The notes under the pieces were generated by a model. That model had not been told where the DNA came from. It did no database searches and saw only the letters and a list, made by a program, of their open reading frames with translations. A stretch of 64,000 bases of DNA from Pachypanchax playfairii (taxonomy: Eukaryota; Chordata; Actinopteri; Cyprinodontiformes; Aplocheilidae): positions 823,685 through 887,684 of the forward strand of contig SSNP01000138.1 of NCBI GenBank assembly GCA_006937955.1. Direction: 5' to 3'. How positions within the stretch are numbered: the stretch's first letter is position 1; every line of letters starts with the position of its first letter. Below are positions 25,253-37,900 of the stretch, in pieces. The translations under genes and the position numbers were made by a program.

Positions 25253-26504
25253 GTTGTCTTCGGGTCTCTGCTGCTTTCATGGACAAAAGTGAGAACTGCC
25301 CTTTTTAGCTGGAACAGGCCAGAACATGTGAGACTCAGTGGGCCCGAAGGACGCAGGTTCTAAATGCGCTCTCAGGGAACGCTGCGCTCCAACATCCGCG
25401 TCGTCTGTTCAAAATGAAAGCCAAGAGTCTGAAGAAGTAAGTTCCATTTGTACATCTACCAGGTTTGTATTCTCTTTGGAGTTGTGAAGATAACAGATGA
25501 GGTTCCAGCACCAGAAGAGACAAGACAAACAAGGAAATGAGAATTAAATTCCTGATTGGTTGGGTTGGTCTGTGCAGGTGGGGAAACCCTTTCCCCATTG
25601 GTGGACTGATACAGGTAAGTTTTAATTTATACTGACATCTGGCATTTGGCATCATCAACAACAAAAGAATGTAAAATGTGTTTTATTTTAAAAGATAAGT
25701 TAAATACAAAATAAAACTGCCTGTTCATCCATATGATGGACTGTTAAGTTTGGTACATTGACACAAATATTTCTGGAAGATAAAAATAAAAAAGAAATAC
25801 AATCCTACAAATACATCTCTCATAGTTCACTGTGAAGTTATATGTGTGAGCTACTATTTGTTTTTGTTTGTTTTGTTTTTGTTAGTTTCGACATTTCTGA
25901 TATTTCCATTTAAAATTGCCAAAGAAGCATTATTTCATTTAAAACCTAATTTAATAACAGTGTCAAAGCAGGATGTATCAGTTTGTCATTATGGATTTAA
26001 TCAACAAGAAGCTGTGGGGTTTTATTTTGCTTTTCCTTATTTTATTTAAAAGATGTTGTGTACCTGAGGATTGGGGTAAATGCAAAAAAGTTTATAGGCC
26101 TAGTTCTGCTTACACCTTTTCAACCATGTGAAAAATGGAACATTTGTAAATATATTAAATGTTGAGGTTGTTGAATTAAACTAAAAACTTTGCTGTTTCT
26201 ACATATTCTATTCGGCAGGACTAAAACCTAAGTGTGTTTTGGAAACACTGGGACATCTAGTGGTCGGCATTTAATCTTACACACAGAAACCAAACGGTCA
26301 TTTAACCGGTGGTTAAAACCTGATTGATTTTCAGTTGTTGTAACTAATTAACATTTTTATAATATATTTTAATAATTTAAAACTTTCTGGTAGCTGTGAA
26401 AGTCCAACAATGCTGTTTTTACGTGTTATTGATAATTTTTCAATCTTGCTATTACGGAATTATCCACTTTACGTAGGACTTTGAACGCAGCACAATGTAC
26501 GATC
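25253..26504. other. Head-to-head interval of grhl2 and znf706
   Basis: Contains the grhl2 5' UTR and promoter (leftward) and the znf706 promoter (rightward), about 1.2 kb apart. No coding exon is seen. A GRHL-type motif lies at 26304-26310 and an NRF1 site sits just past the right edge. An upstream ATG for grhl2 is at 25280-25278 on the minus strand. Confidence 0.5.
26304..26310. promoter_or_regulatory. Candidate grainyhead-binding motif AACCGGT
   Basis: AACCGGT followed by GGTT, preceded 11 bases earlier by CAAACGGTC. It is one base off the grainyhead palindrome AACCGGTT. GRHL proteins are known to bind this motif and autoregulate. Its place between grhl2 and znf706 makes it a plausible site, though a 7-mer also occurs by chance. 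Confidence 0.35.
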
Positions 26505-26516
26505 TGCGCACGCGCA
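26505..26516. promoter_or_regulatory. NRF1 site in znf706 promoter
   Basis: TGCGCACGCGCA matches the palindromic NRF1 consensus (YGCGCAYGCGCR) exactly. It lies about 100 bp before the end of the likely noncoding first exon of znf706, where housekeeping CpG promoters commonly carry this site. Confidence 0.7.
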
Positions 26517-27222
26517 TTAGACCGTTAAAAGGGACTGACGGCGGTACAGCGGAATCTGTCGTTTGTTATATTTCATTTTGGAGGCTGTGGTGAAACTACG
26601 ATTGATTTTATTGGTGAGATGCTTTAAAAACACTGTTTTGTGTATTTTAATGCTTGAAGTACTCCTAAACTCATATTCCATTTAAAAATGTCCCGGTGTT
26701 CCAGCTAAGCTAGCGGGACAGCGATAACAGGCGGCTAATGAAGTCGTGCGTTTCTTTGAAATGACATGAGAAAAGCAGTTTTTGTTCATCGTTTGTTTAA
26801 CAAAATATACTTTGTGTCACTAAAATAGCTCTCGTTTATTTTTAACAGTTGCTTTAAACTAAGCGCTTGAAAAGCGGAGCGACATCATTAGCCTTGTTTC
26901 AATTGGAACCCTGAAATCTCTGTAATAAACTCCAGTGAACTTCCGCAGCCGCTCAGCTTGTCAGTGTTAACAAAGTTTAGTCAATCAGTGACGCTGACCC
27001 TACTCTAACATTCTGCCTAGGATAAAATAACCTACATGTTTTAGCCGTGTGATCTAAAAACAGAAGCTAACGCAGTTTCTGTTTCCGTCTTGTCTCACCT
27101 GTTTACCTCACCTTGTCTGATGTCATACTTTATAAAGCACGGGATCTTTTACAGGTTGCCTTGTCATTATTTTAATGGGCTGACTAAATTTCTGTAAAAT
27201 TTTCTCAGGTGTAACATCAGAA

Positions 27223-28485
27223 ATGGCCCGTGGGCACCAGAAGTTTCAGTCCCAGCAGAAAAACGCGAAAAAGCAGGCAGAAATAAAGAAGAGCAAAGGA
27301 CATGACCAAAAGGCAGCAGCTAAGGCCGCTTTAGTTTACACCTGCACTGTGTGTCGGGTAGGTAACCATAAACCATAACCAGGGCTCTAATTTTACTTTT
27401 CTGATCACCAGCCATTAGTGCTGGTAGATTTTCAAAGTTATCAGCCAGTCAGAATTTCTACTGGCCAGTTTTTATTCAGGAAAAAAAATACAGATTATAA
27501 ATGCAACTGAATATATAAAAAAAAACATCAACAAAGTAATTTAGAAAATCTATAATATATATCATCTATAGATACACATTTTACTGGTCCACCTGGCACT
27601 CTTTTGTTGTGCTGACTACAATATACAGTGGACGACGGTTATATGCACGACCTCGGTGGCCAGCAGTTTTTTGCATATAAGCGTTGTGTGCATTTGGACT
27701 GTAAACACTTGTAGCAGTGTATGGAATTGATAACAGAGAATCGGAAATGATGTAACAACGCACTTACGATATATTAGGAGAATAAAACTCTCAAACAGAC
27801 TGAGTTATACTCGTAGAGCAGATCCACTATGATGTTATATCCATCTGAGTAGGAGAAGGATAAAGATGTTCTTTGCATTAATGACAAATGATAATGTTTT
27901 CAACTACAAACGGGTGCTGTAGGCAGTACTTTTAACAATATAACCAAAGAAATTTTTTTAGGACAAGTTTTCATTTTTTCTATGACTTACCGTCCATGAA
28001 AAAAGTTTGATTCTCTCGCTGCATTGGTAGCTTTCTACGGCAGTAGCAGAGACGTCACCTGCCTTAATGCATGAAATAAATTCAATTCAATTTTATTTGT
28101 ATAGCACATTTAAAAACAACAACAGTTGTGTTTTACAGGGCATAGGACAGTCATAACAACAATAAATACATTTTTTAAAAATAAATAAGATGTTTAAGGT
28201 CAGAGGAAATAATGGATATTTAAAGCTCTTCAGGAGCGGCACAATGTACTTTGACCTGATTCATCTTGAGTCATAAATACAGATGTAAACAGAAAGCAGC
28301 AACACCTGAAAAACGTAAATGTTAAGTTGCTCAAAACCGTTTGATTCCATCTTATGTTCTGACTGAGCTTTGTCCCGTTTTATCCACAGACACAAATGCC
28401 TGATCCGAAGACCTTCAAGCAGCACTTTGAAAGCAAACACCCAAAGTCCCCAATGCCCCCAGAGTTAGTGGGTGTGGAAGCATGA
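27223..28485 (+). CDS. znf706: Zinc finger protein 706
   Basis: A 76-residue protein, the same length as the human protein as I recall it. A noncoding first exon ends at 26613 (TTG|GTGAGA). Coding exons are 27223-27357 (exon starts 27209) and 28390-28485, phase 0 at the join (TGT CGG|ACA CAA). The N-terminus MARGHQKFQSQQKNAKKQ is the basic 4F5/SERF-like segment. The C-terminal half has one C2H2 finger: YTCTVC, then FKQHFESKH. It is a very small nuclear/cytoplasmic protein reported in control of stem-cell state. The ATG is the first in exon 2. The intron contains a short teleost repeat tail near 28081-28110. The 3' UTR runs to the AATAAA at 29825. Confidence 0.95.
28081..28110. repeat. Teleost interspersed-repeat tail
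   Basis: TTCAATTCAATTTTATTTGT followed by ATAGCACATT is the widely dispersed 3' tail of fish retroposons. Only the tail is recognisable. In znf706 intron 2. Confidence 0.5.
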
Positions 28486-29824
28486 CGCATTTTCCTCTGG
28501 ATGACAGCTGCAGCTGATTCAGGACTAACCTCAACACCTTGGACATTTGTATTAATTGCTTCAGATGGAAAATCTTCGTCTTTCTACAGCTGATTGATTA
28601 GTTGGTATTTTGAGTGTTGTTGTTATGCAGGAATGGTGCTTATCTACTTTGGTGTAATTTTCTCAGAGTAAGTTGTTTTTTGACTGCCATAGATTTATTT
28701 AGAGCTATCTTTAAAGGATGAAAGGTACAAAATGGACAATTCCCCTCATGGTTGTACCAAAATCTGTGTTCCGTTTTGATTGTATGAGATATTTGCAGTA
28801 TCTAAAGATTTAAAGATGTTAAACCCAGAAGAATAGCTTTTCTACATGCCCTTCAGTTATTTATCCATCTCAGGTCTCAAGCTGTGAAGACATTGATTTT
28901 TAAATGGCTCTGCATAAAGTTGATCACATTTATTGGACGTCATCTGCATCTAAATGCAGCATATTCCATCATAGATTTTTGACAGAATATTTTTTCATTC
29001 ACCACATTCAGGCTCAGAACGAGGATTTATCTAGAATATACAATTTACTATAATGTTTTCTTTTGATTAAGTTATTTTGTCCTCCAGGTCTGCACTGATA
29101 CTTTACCTATCTAGAACATTTCAAGAAAAGCTTAGATTTTTATTGTTGCTGATAATATGAAGAATATAACACACTGTGCTACACGGGTACCTGTCAGCTT
29201 TTACACGCGTCCCTCATATTTTCTTAAACTGCGTAAATTCAGTTGTTGTTGAACTTCCTGTTGATAGAAGAGTTGGACTCGCTCCCAGCAAGACCTTCCA
29301 GGAATCATTTAATTTGCAGATTAAAACTTTTCAACAGTTAAAATTGGTTTCTAAGTTGAAGGTTGCTGTTTAAAGTGGGTTGATGATGCTGATGAGCTAC
29401 TCTGGTTCCCACAGTATGACATCAACATGTGATGTGTGCACAAACGTTGTTTGATCATGGTTTAGTTGATCAGTGTTTTGTAGTCTAACCTGTCTTACAC
29501 TGTAGTCTCTATGACAAATGGAGACTGTCTCTTTACTGTCATCAGTCATAATAATGCTGAAATGGTCCAGCTCAGCCTGCATTAAAAGTCTCAGTTGCAT
29601 CACACTGAATTTCAGTTCTGCTTCCTATCTCTGTGTTAGCTTCTCATCAGCATGTTAATATGTTTAATTTTTAGACATTAACTATTTTCAGTATGTTTGG
29701 ACCTTCTGGTATTGAACCACTGACATCGTATCACTGTGCGAAAGTCTTGACTGACAACCAGCCATGTTTTTACTTTTGTAATAATCATATCTTTATCAGC
29801 ATAATGTAATGTATAGCCTTTTAA

Positions 29825-29830
29825 TAAAGG
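29825..29830 (+). terminator. znf706 poly(A) signal AATAAA
   Basis: TTTTAATAAAGG 1.34 kb past the stop, followed by ordinary intergenic sequence. Likely end of a long 3' UTR. Confidence 0.6.
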
Positions 29831-29849
29831 TATTTTATATCAAAACATG

Positions 29850-31660
29850 AATGTGTTTATTTAACTACATCATGGACTGTGTAGGCAAAACTCTTCTGTC
29901 ACATTTGTGTTTTATCTACACTGTGGACAAAATATCTGGAATTTTGTAACAATCCAGATCAGTCCTTGGTATCATGCAGAATCTGTTGAGAACACATCTT
30001 GTATTTTTTGTTTTGTTTAGTTACATGCAGAGATGTTAAAAACAGCTTCATCTCACAATGATGAAGAATCCTAAAAACATTCCTGAATCCAGATCCCCAA
30101 AAAATGTCATCGCTAATTTCTTGGGCAATTTCTGACCTTTCCTGAAAATATCAGCATTCAACCATGAAACTGTTGAGTTAACTTAGACAAATTAATCAAC
30201 ACTGATGAAAACATGACCTCCTGTCAGAGGTAATAAAAATTACAAACAAGGTCCCGTCATATATAAATTGCTTTAGACTGAAATCTAAGAAGCAACAGAA
30301 AAATTCCTTATAATTTAAAATCATAACCTTATTCCTCTCTGCCGTTAAAAAAAATTATTGGTTTGGATGACAGTTTGTCTTCTTCTCTTTCTTCATCTGC
30401 TTGCATATTGCAGCCAATATTAACTAAACTGTCCTTAAATAGGTTACAACTTTGAAATCTTGGCCCAGGGGAAACCGGAACAAGACAAAAATAGCTTCAC
30501 TCTACCCCCTTGGAAACCAACCAGAATACAAAAATAGTATTAGGCTAGATGTCTTGTAGCTGAATCTTCTGTTCTAGTTTATGACGTTCTCCGTATCTCA
30601 GGCGATAATCTACAGTGTGCATGGCAACAATGTTTAACACCATTAGAGACAAATTACACTTGTAGGTGATAAGCAGGGTAAAAATATAGCCATATACAGC
30701 ATGGGCCTTGTTTAAGAGGGGCTGTGGGCCTTTTGTCCCCCCTCATGTTTTATGGGAAAGAAGGAAAAATTGCTTTGACTCAAATAAATCTCTGCTGAAG
30801 ATCTAAGAAACTAGGAATGATTAATATGACTGACTCACTGGTGCGTTGCAACACCAGCTCACAGCTGTTTATTTTACTTGGTATTTAAGTCATTTTTATA
30901 TTGGAACTTATACGTGACTGAACTAATTTATCATTTTACCCTCCATGAGTGGTATAAGCAGTAGCTTATCAAATGTACATTTATAACAATTTAACTTTCT
31001 ATAATAAATTACTTCAACCTCTATATATTGTGTCTGTCGTTCAGTATTTGTTGTTGATGGCAGCTGGTGTGATTGTGACACTAAATTATATATAATCAGA
31101 ATAATATTGTTTGCAAATGTCAGGTCTGGTGTACATATCCTGCATCAGACAATCACCCCATGATTTGGCAGCAAGGCTGACCCATGTTCAATGTATGTAT
31201 GGTCTTGCAAAATGCCAGTCCAGTATTCAGGCATGCATCATGTGGCCAGTGACCAGAGTCCCCCTCATGGTCCATGATATATGGTTTAATTTCCAAAACC
31301 AGAAGTAAATGGTCTGTTTGTAAAACTGTGTAGGGTTCAGTGCCCAAGGACACTTCAACATATGGAGTAGGAAGCTGGGATTGAACCACCAACTTTCAGA
31401 CTGGAAAGCAACTATTCCCACTGATCCACAGTGATGTTTGGGATGTTTCAGGTTTTGAAAAAATCCTCAGTTGTTTTTATTTTATATCTACCTGAGGTTG
31501 TAATTCTTAACTGTGATTTACAGCGTGACTAATCGTGTTTAGAAACAAGGTGTTTACTTTCTTTATAAGGCGGTTTGTTTAATGTGACACAACTAATGGA
31601 ACTTATTCAGTGTTGTAAAGTGGGATTATAAAGAATGACACAAGACAGTGGTGCTATATC
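29850..31660. other. Intergenic znf706 to ywhaz
   Basis: AT-rich, no exon-like frame. Around 31317-31436 there is a degenerate copy of a common teleost repeat (GTTCAGTGCCCAAGGACACT, GGGATTGAACCACCAACTTT and a CACTGATCCACAG end). Nothing else is recognised. Confidence 0.5.
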
Positions 31661-31719
31661 TGGAAAACACAGGAAGCGCTGTGAAAGAAAACTACAGGTC
31701 CCACATTACCTTGCGCGAG

Positions 31720-31733
31720 GTTGTCATGGTAAC
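31720..31733. promoter_or_regulatory. RFX X-box in ywhaz promoter
   Basis: GTTGTCATGGTAAC is one base from the perfect palindromic X-box GTTGCCATGGTAAC bound by RFX factors. It lies 3 bp upstream of a cAMP response element and about 150 bp upstream of the exon 1 donor. Confidence 0.65.
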
Positions 31734-31736
31734 GTT

Positions 31737-31744
31737 TGACGTCA
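31737..31744. promoter_or_regulatory. cAMP response element TGACGTCA
   Basis: Perfect 8-bp CRE palindrome (CREB/ATF family) directly next to the X-box, in the CpG-containing start region of the ywhaz-like gene. The pairing of X-box and CRE at fixed short spacing suggests a composite site. Confidence 0.7.
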
Positions 31745-31881
31745 GCTCGTCTTCGGTCCGTCGGTGTTCGGGCCGTGTCTTGGACCGGTGTGACTGGGAG
31801 GAAACCCCGTTGACTGGATTCATTCGGACGGGCTGGGCGAATCAGCTGTATCTTGGTTCACCAACAACTGCAAGCGCTCAG
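31745..31881 (+). other. ywhaz-like noncoding exon 1 (5' boundary unknown)
   Basis: GC-rich leader ending CGCTCAG|GTATGA, a good donor at 31882. The next exon starts at 34945 (CCAG|GTGAGCAGTC) ten bases before the ATG. The transcription start is not determined; the left coordinate is only the end of the CRE. Confidence 0.5.
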
Positions 31882-34800
31882 GTATGAAAGTTAAAATTAT
31901 GTACAATTTATCATCAAAAATGACACGTGATTGTAGAGCATTTCTGGGTGGACGGCGCCAAACTACAGAACAATGGCCAGCTAACGTTACAGTTTGGGAT
32001 GTGTCTAATAACTGGGTTCTACAGAGAACTCCAAAAAGGCTGAAGCTTTTTGGTCCTTGTAACAAACGGTTACCGGCTGATTTAATGTTGTATTGTTTAT
32101 GGATGTTCTTGCAGTTAATTGTGTGTTTTTCCCGTAAATGAAGCAATAGCATTCTTGTTTCCGCCTTATAATTAATACAAGTTAAACATTTTATTAACGT
32201 GTCAAACAACTTTCCTGACATTTGTTCCACATGTGTGTTACATTTTTTTTTGCACTAACTGATTTTAATAAAGAAACTATATAACTGGTTATCACACCAG
32301 CCATGTGTACTTTAAAAGAGTTGCGGCACATAATCAAAACGCGTATTTGGGACATGAATGACTTGGTAAGTCAAAAAATGACATTATCAGCAGTTAGTTT
32401 AATAGATTTGCATGTATTGTGTTTCAGGAAATAGTTGGCGCCATTCTGAAAACTTGTCACGAGGGCCTCTAGTTGTTTTATTATTAAATTGACTTTTTGT
32501 GGTGAGAAAATTTCCTTGTAGGTTCACGAATATCGCTGTTGCATTACTTTCTTAAAATCTGGTGAGTCCAAACGTACTTAAGTTTAGTTTCCGCTTGTTA
32601 GACAGGTCCCAGGTACCAGAATGGGTGTGGTGAGTGTGAATGAGTGAAGCACGTAAGCTCTGAACTTCCTCAACGCCCTTCGTTTAAGAGCGGGACCGCA
32701 TCACTGTTTTACAAAATACCGTTTTCACCATGGTTTAACCTGTGAAAACAAACATTTTGTAGTATTATATGTTGAGTTTGCGCGTCCTGTTAGTTTCACA
32801 GTTCACGTCTGTACGTGTCCTTGCTCGTCAAATAGCCGATGTTTTCAACAGGAGCGTAACTTTGAAAAGAAATAAAAGTCAGAGGTTTCTTGAAGAAATG
32901 AGTATCACCTGCCATCTTTCATGCCAAGGGTTTAAATTACCATCATGTTGAAGTGTTTTGGTTAAATTAAGAGTGTTAAGAGATGCAGCTGGATGTTGTA
33001 ACAGTGGTGAGTTCAGTCTGCCACTCCCACATGAAACTGGTTCGGTATCTGTAAGGTGAGCCAGTTATGTTAGTGTTAACCCTTTTCTCACCTGATTGAC
33101 TAAGCTTTTTATTTCCTTTCTTACTGTTTTACATGTGACTGCACATGTATTACAATTAAAGATGCACATTACTGCCAGTTGGCGGAAGCAATTAAATACC
33201 AATCATCCATTTAAAAACCCTGTTTTGTTTTATTCAGAGGATTGAGCTGGTGAAATTCTGATACTTTGGTGGTTAAAGGGTTCAGGTCATCAGCTGTTGG
33301 TATGGTGTTCATATAGAGTCATATATATTTTGTACATCTAAGTAAAGAGGCTGCCATCATTCACCAGAGAGACTATATTTGTAAGGTGTCAAAAGTTGTT
33401 AATGGATTTTTTTATACACATTTGATTAATTTAAGCAGCATTTTTTTCATCCTTTCATAAAACTTTCTTTGGTTTTAACAAAACACTTGCTTGGCAGTAA
33501 GAACATATTAGTGTGGACACAGAAACATGATGGGAGTGTTTCAGGCCTGTCTTCAGAACTCTTTGGTGTTCCTGAGATCCTTCCTGGTTTCCTTTGACTG
33601 CTTTGCAGACACTCACTACATGATGGAGTCATTGTGACAGATGCACAGTTAAATAAACCTTGGCAGAAGAAAACAGGATTATACTCAAGTCTCAACTGCT
33701 ATAATACTGTAAGTAGTCTATTGTAAAGGTTACACAATCATAAAAAGACAGTCAGAAAAACATACTTTAAAAAGTCTTAACCTTAAACTTTAATGATCAA
33801 ACATGAGCTTCTGTCACGTGTATCTTTTCCTGTTATTCTGGTTGTACGTAAAGGAATAACTATGATAATGAGACATGATGACATGCAGTGATGTAACAGA
33901 ATTGGGACTTGGTGATGGGGCTTCTGAGCTAGTCAGTAGTTATTCTGCTGCGAGGTGGAGATCTCAGGATCACATCTCTGTCTCAGCTGTGTTATCTTAA
34001 TACTGATGAGCTGAACAGTTCAATAAGTTCCAGTCTGAATGTATAGATGTTAATGACAGAAGTCATTTGCCCTTTAGTTTTTTGCAGTTCCTGTTCTGGC
34101 TAGTTTAGTCTGGTATGAACTACGCTTTGTATTTTGAGAGGAAAACTGCAGGCTTTAGATATAATTAGAACTTTAAACAGTTCTCTGTAGTTGCCACCAT
34201 TACAAAGTAAAACTTATCAGAATCACAAAACAGTGAGATCCTCCCCTTTCAAAACCTGCAAGTGTACTCTGCCCTCTGATTGGACAGTTACACTGTCTGA
34301 CCCGCTTCCTCATGTTGAGGAAATAAAATGGGGCCAAAAGCTACTCATAAGTTGGAAGTAACAAATGTAGAAGGAACTTAAAGGCTCCATGTAGTTTTTT
34401 GGCTCAAAGCCACAGCCGCACTCAGTTTATCAAAATTTTGTTTATTTCTATCAGTTTTTGTTTCGTAAGATCAGTTGATTTGAATTTTGTTGACGATCCA
34501 AGGATGCTGACACTTCAAATTAAATCCAGTCAGGCTTTGATTTTCCGGGGTGTTATGAAGGTGAGGTTTATCTGCCCATGACCACTCCTGTTTTATTTTG
34601 ACTGTATGAAACCTAAATCCTGTTTCCATGCCAATTAGACGGTGCAAAATTGAATCCAGTCAGTGCACAACTGAAAAAGAACTGATGCCTAGCAGATAGG
34701 AAAGTTTCTTTAACAGGAAAACATGATTGTTTTTCTGTTAGTTTTTAATACAAATTGGACTGTTTTGTTGTTTTCTTAAAAAGGAGTTTTAAGCTTGAGA

Positions 34801-34954
34801 ACCCACATCACTAGTTGATCGCAAATGTTATCATACATCTCTGCTTGAGAACTTTGTTTCCTGTAGGACTGATGGCAGTTGTGTGCCATTGTTGATGTTT
34901 CATTACTTCACCTTTTTTTTTTGTTTTTTGCTTTCCATCCCCAGGTGAGCAGTC

Positions 34955-37900
34955 ATGAGTGAGGCACCTTGCAAGGATCTGGTACTAAGGGCCAAACTGG
35001 CCGAGCAGACTGAGCGTTATGACGACATGGCGGAATTTATGAGACAGGTGACAGAGGAGGGTGGGGAGCTGACAAACGAAGAGCGCAACTTGCTATCCGT
35101 CGCGTTCAAGAATGTGGTTGGTGCTCGTCGCTCCTCGTGGCGCGTCATCTCCAGCATCGAGCAGAAAGCAGAGCATAAAGCAGAGAATAGTGAACACAAG
35201 CAAACCAAGGTGAAAGAGTACCGGGAAAAAGTTGAGAAAGAGCTGCAAGAAATCTGCAACGTTGTTCTGGTGAGATTTATTTTAATAAAACTGCTTCTTT
35301 CATCAGTTTCTAATGGCTTTCTACTAACATAGTGCTTTTGGAATGTGAAAAATGTTCAAATTCATGTTCTGAGCTGCCTTGCATATTATAATTTTTGTTT
35401 TCTGTTGACAGCTGCCTACTGCCAGTATGCCTCTGACTACTGACACCCCCTCTTTAGTCTCCTAAAAATTCCCTTTAAGATGGGACTGTGTCATGATTCA
35501 CAGAGTTTACCTGTTTGAGATCAAACCAGTTACACATCCTGCTTGGAAACTCATTAAAGTACCATTTTCTTCTGATTTTGACTGGTTTTAGCAGCTCATT
35601 TAGTAGTTGCTTTATTTTTGTGATTATAACTCATTTAATAATCTTTCTAGCATTTTGAAAAACATTGTATGTCCTCTGCTCTTCTTTCTCTAGTGTGTAT
35701 TAATTTTCTGACGATGACTCAAGTTCTTAATCCCATAATTACAGAAGCTGACCCACCGACACTCTGCATTGCTGACCTGTATTCAGCTCACAGCTTTATG
35801 AGGAGTGAAACGGGGGGGGGCAACAGGCTGATGTGGACTTGAGGTTTATGATATGGCTGATGTAAAATAGTCTTTAACTGAAATTTAGTTGCAGATTTGC
35901 TTTAAATCACGCTGTTAGGACCTGAAGCCACAGCTTTCCTTCCACAGGTGCACAGATGTTGCATCAGATCTTTTTGAATGATCATGTCTTCCTGTAACAA
36001 TGAATCTTTGAGCTAGTGATGAGTAGATGATGCCTGGCACAGTCCCCTGTGTTACACTGTTAGTGTATCACTTAATATGATGCTGAATTTAAAAATCATG
36101 CAGGTCATAGATAAAAATGTGGAGAAACTAAACTAAGTTTATTCTTTCTGAGATGTGGACATGAGTGATGAACGGTCGTGTTTCCAAAACATGCTGATAA
36201 AGTGCTGAGCCAGATAAGTGTGTATGAATTATGATTGGATTTACTTTCCAACAAGTAAACATTTGTATAATTCACAAAGTAGAAATCCTATATTGGTAAT
36301 TTTATATATTTTAAGTTCCTATAAAGACTTTACACAGTGACACATGTTGATGCTGAACGAGCGAGACGAGATGCTAAATCTTTTGCTGTGAGCCACGTCT
36401 CATATTCACACTAGACGACACAATATCTCCTACGTACTGGTACAATATACACATGTATGATAAATAAGTGACCCTGGATACAGAAAGTTTGTGTCAGACC
36501 TTGGTGAGGCTTCAGTAGAAGTTCTTCTTGTTGTGGTTTGATATAGAAGGTTGTACAAGCTCCTGCTTGACACAAGTAGGACTGTGTAGAACTGGTCCAG
36601 AACCAGGTTTCAGACTCATTCTGTCCATATTTCTGAGACTCTTCTGGCTGTAAAATCCTTTGTATTGCTAAAAATCTCACCATGTTGGAAACGTTTGTTT
36701 TCTCTGAGGGAATCTGTGAACTGGATGTTCAGACCAGCTCCAGTTGGTACAACGCCACAAACACGAGTATTCACTGTATTGTAATGAGACAAATCAAAGT
36801 CCTGTGAGGTAAAAAAAAAAAAAAAAATGAAATGACGTGAAGTTGTTTCACCTCTAATGCTTCACTCATCACATCCAGAACAAGGTGGGATTCTGTAAAA
36901 TTGAACTCTTAATTCCTGCCAATGTTCATTTTAAATCTTGAATAATTGTTTTCTCAAATAACACTCTTCAAAACTCATTTTTACACATTGGCTTGTATTC
37001 AACATAATAATGTTCTAATATAAACTTTAAATATTGATCTCATTTTAAAGGTGGGATATGGAACATGAACACCACAACAACAGAGCAAAGCGGGGTGCCA
37101 GTCTTGTAACCCCCCCCCCGTGATCCCCGATCCGAGAGAGAAAATAAAATATCATGAGTTCAGCTCACTAATCATGCTCTCCAGCCCCGCTGATCACACA
37201 TTGATTCTGATGAGTTCTCTTGGAACAGTTTCAGGTCTGGATGTGTGCAGAATGAATGCTCATCACATCAGTACTACATACTGGATGTAGTTTTTTCCTA
37301 AAGGGGTTTTGTTGTTGTTTTTTCCCCTTCAGTTGGAGTGATTATTGCTTTGGCTGGTTTTACACTGTTTCCTACAGATACACTGATAACTGAAGAAGTT
37401 CCTAAAACTTCAGTCCAGCAACATGGTTTGAAAATAGGATAGAATGAAATACCACATGCAGTTGTTATTATAGTTCCTGTTTTGGTCTGTATGTTACCAT
37501 AGCGATATTCTGATTCTGGGCCAGTGGCCCAGTTCTACATTCAGATCCCAGAGGGATTCTCTGGTCTCTCACACAAGTTTAAGAGCATTCAGCAAACGCA
37601 GGCCTTCAGCCTCATTTATCTCGTGCTTAGAATAGATATGTTGTTATTTAAGAGCAGCTCAAACAAATCAAATTCTCTTTATCCACTGGAAATCATGTTC
37701 AGGCTGTTACCACATCGTTTAATTTTTGTTGTAGAACATTATAGTTCTAAGACCACAAGTTTCATCTGGTGACTTTTCTACATATGAACTCACATGTTTA
37801 GATTTCATGAAGTCTTTTGATGACTACTTGAGTCAAAACTAAAGTAAATCTGTTAGAAATTGATTTTAAGTCCATGTAGAAGTCGGTAGAAAAATCTGTT

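Noticed and set aside
31820..32230. A 136-codon minus-strand frame over the ywhaz exon 1 region
   Set aside because: Antisense to a CpG-containing leader; no homology recognised and no splice signals.
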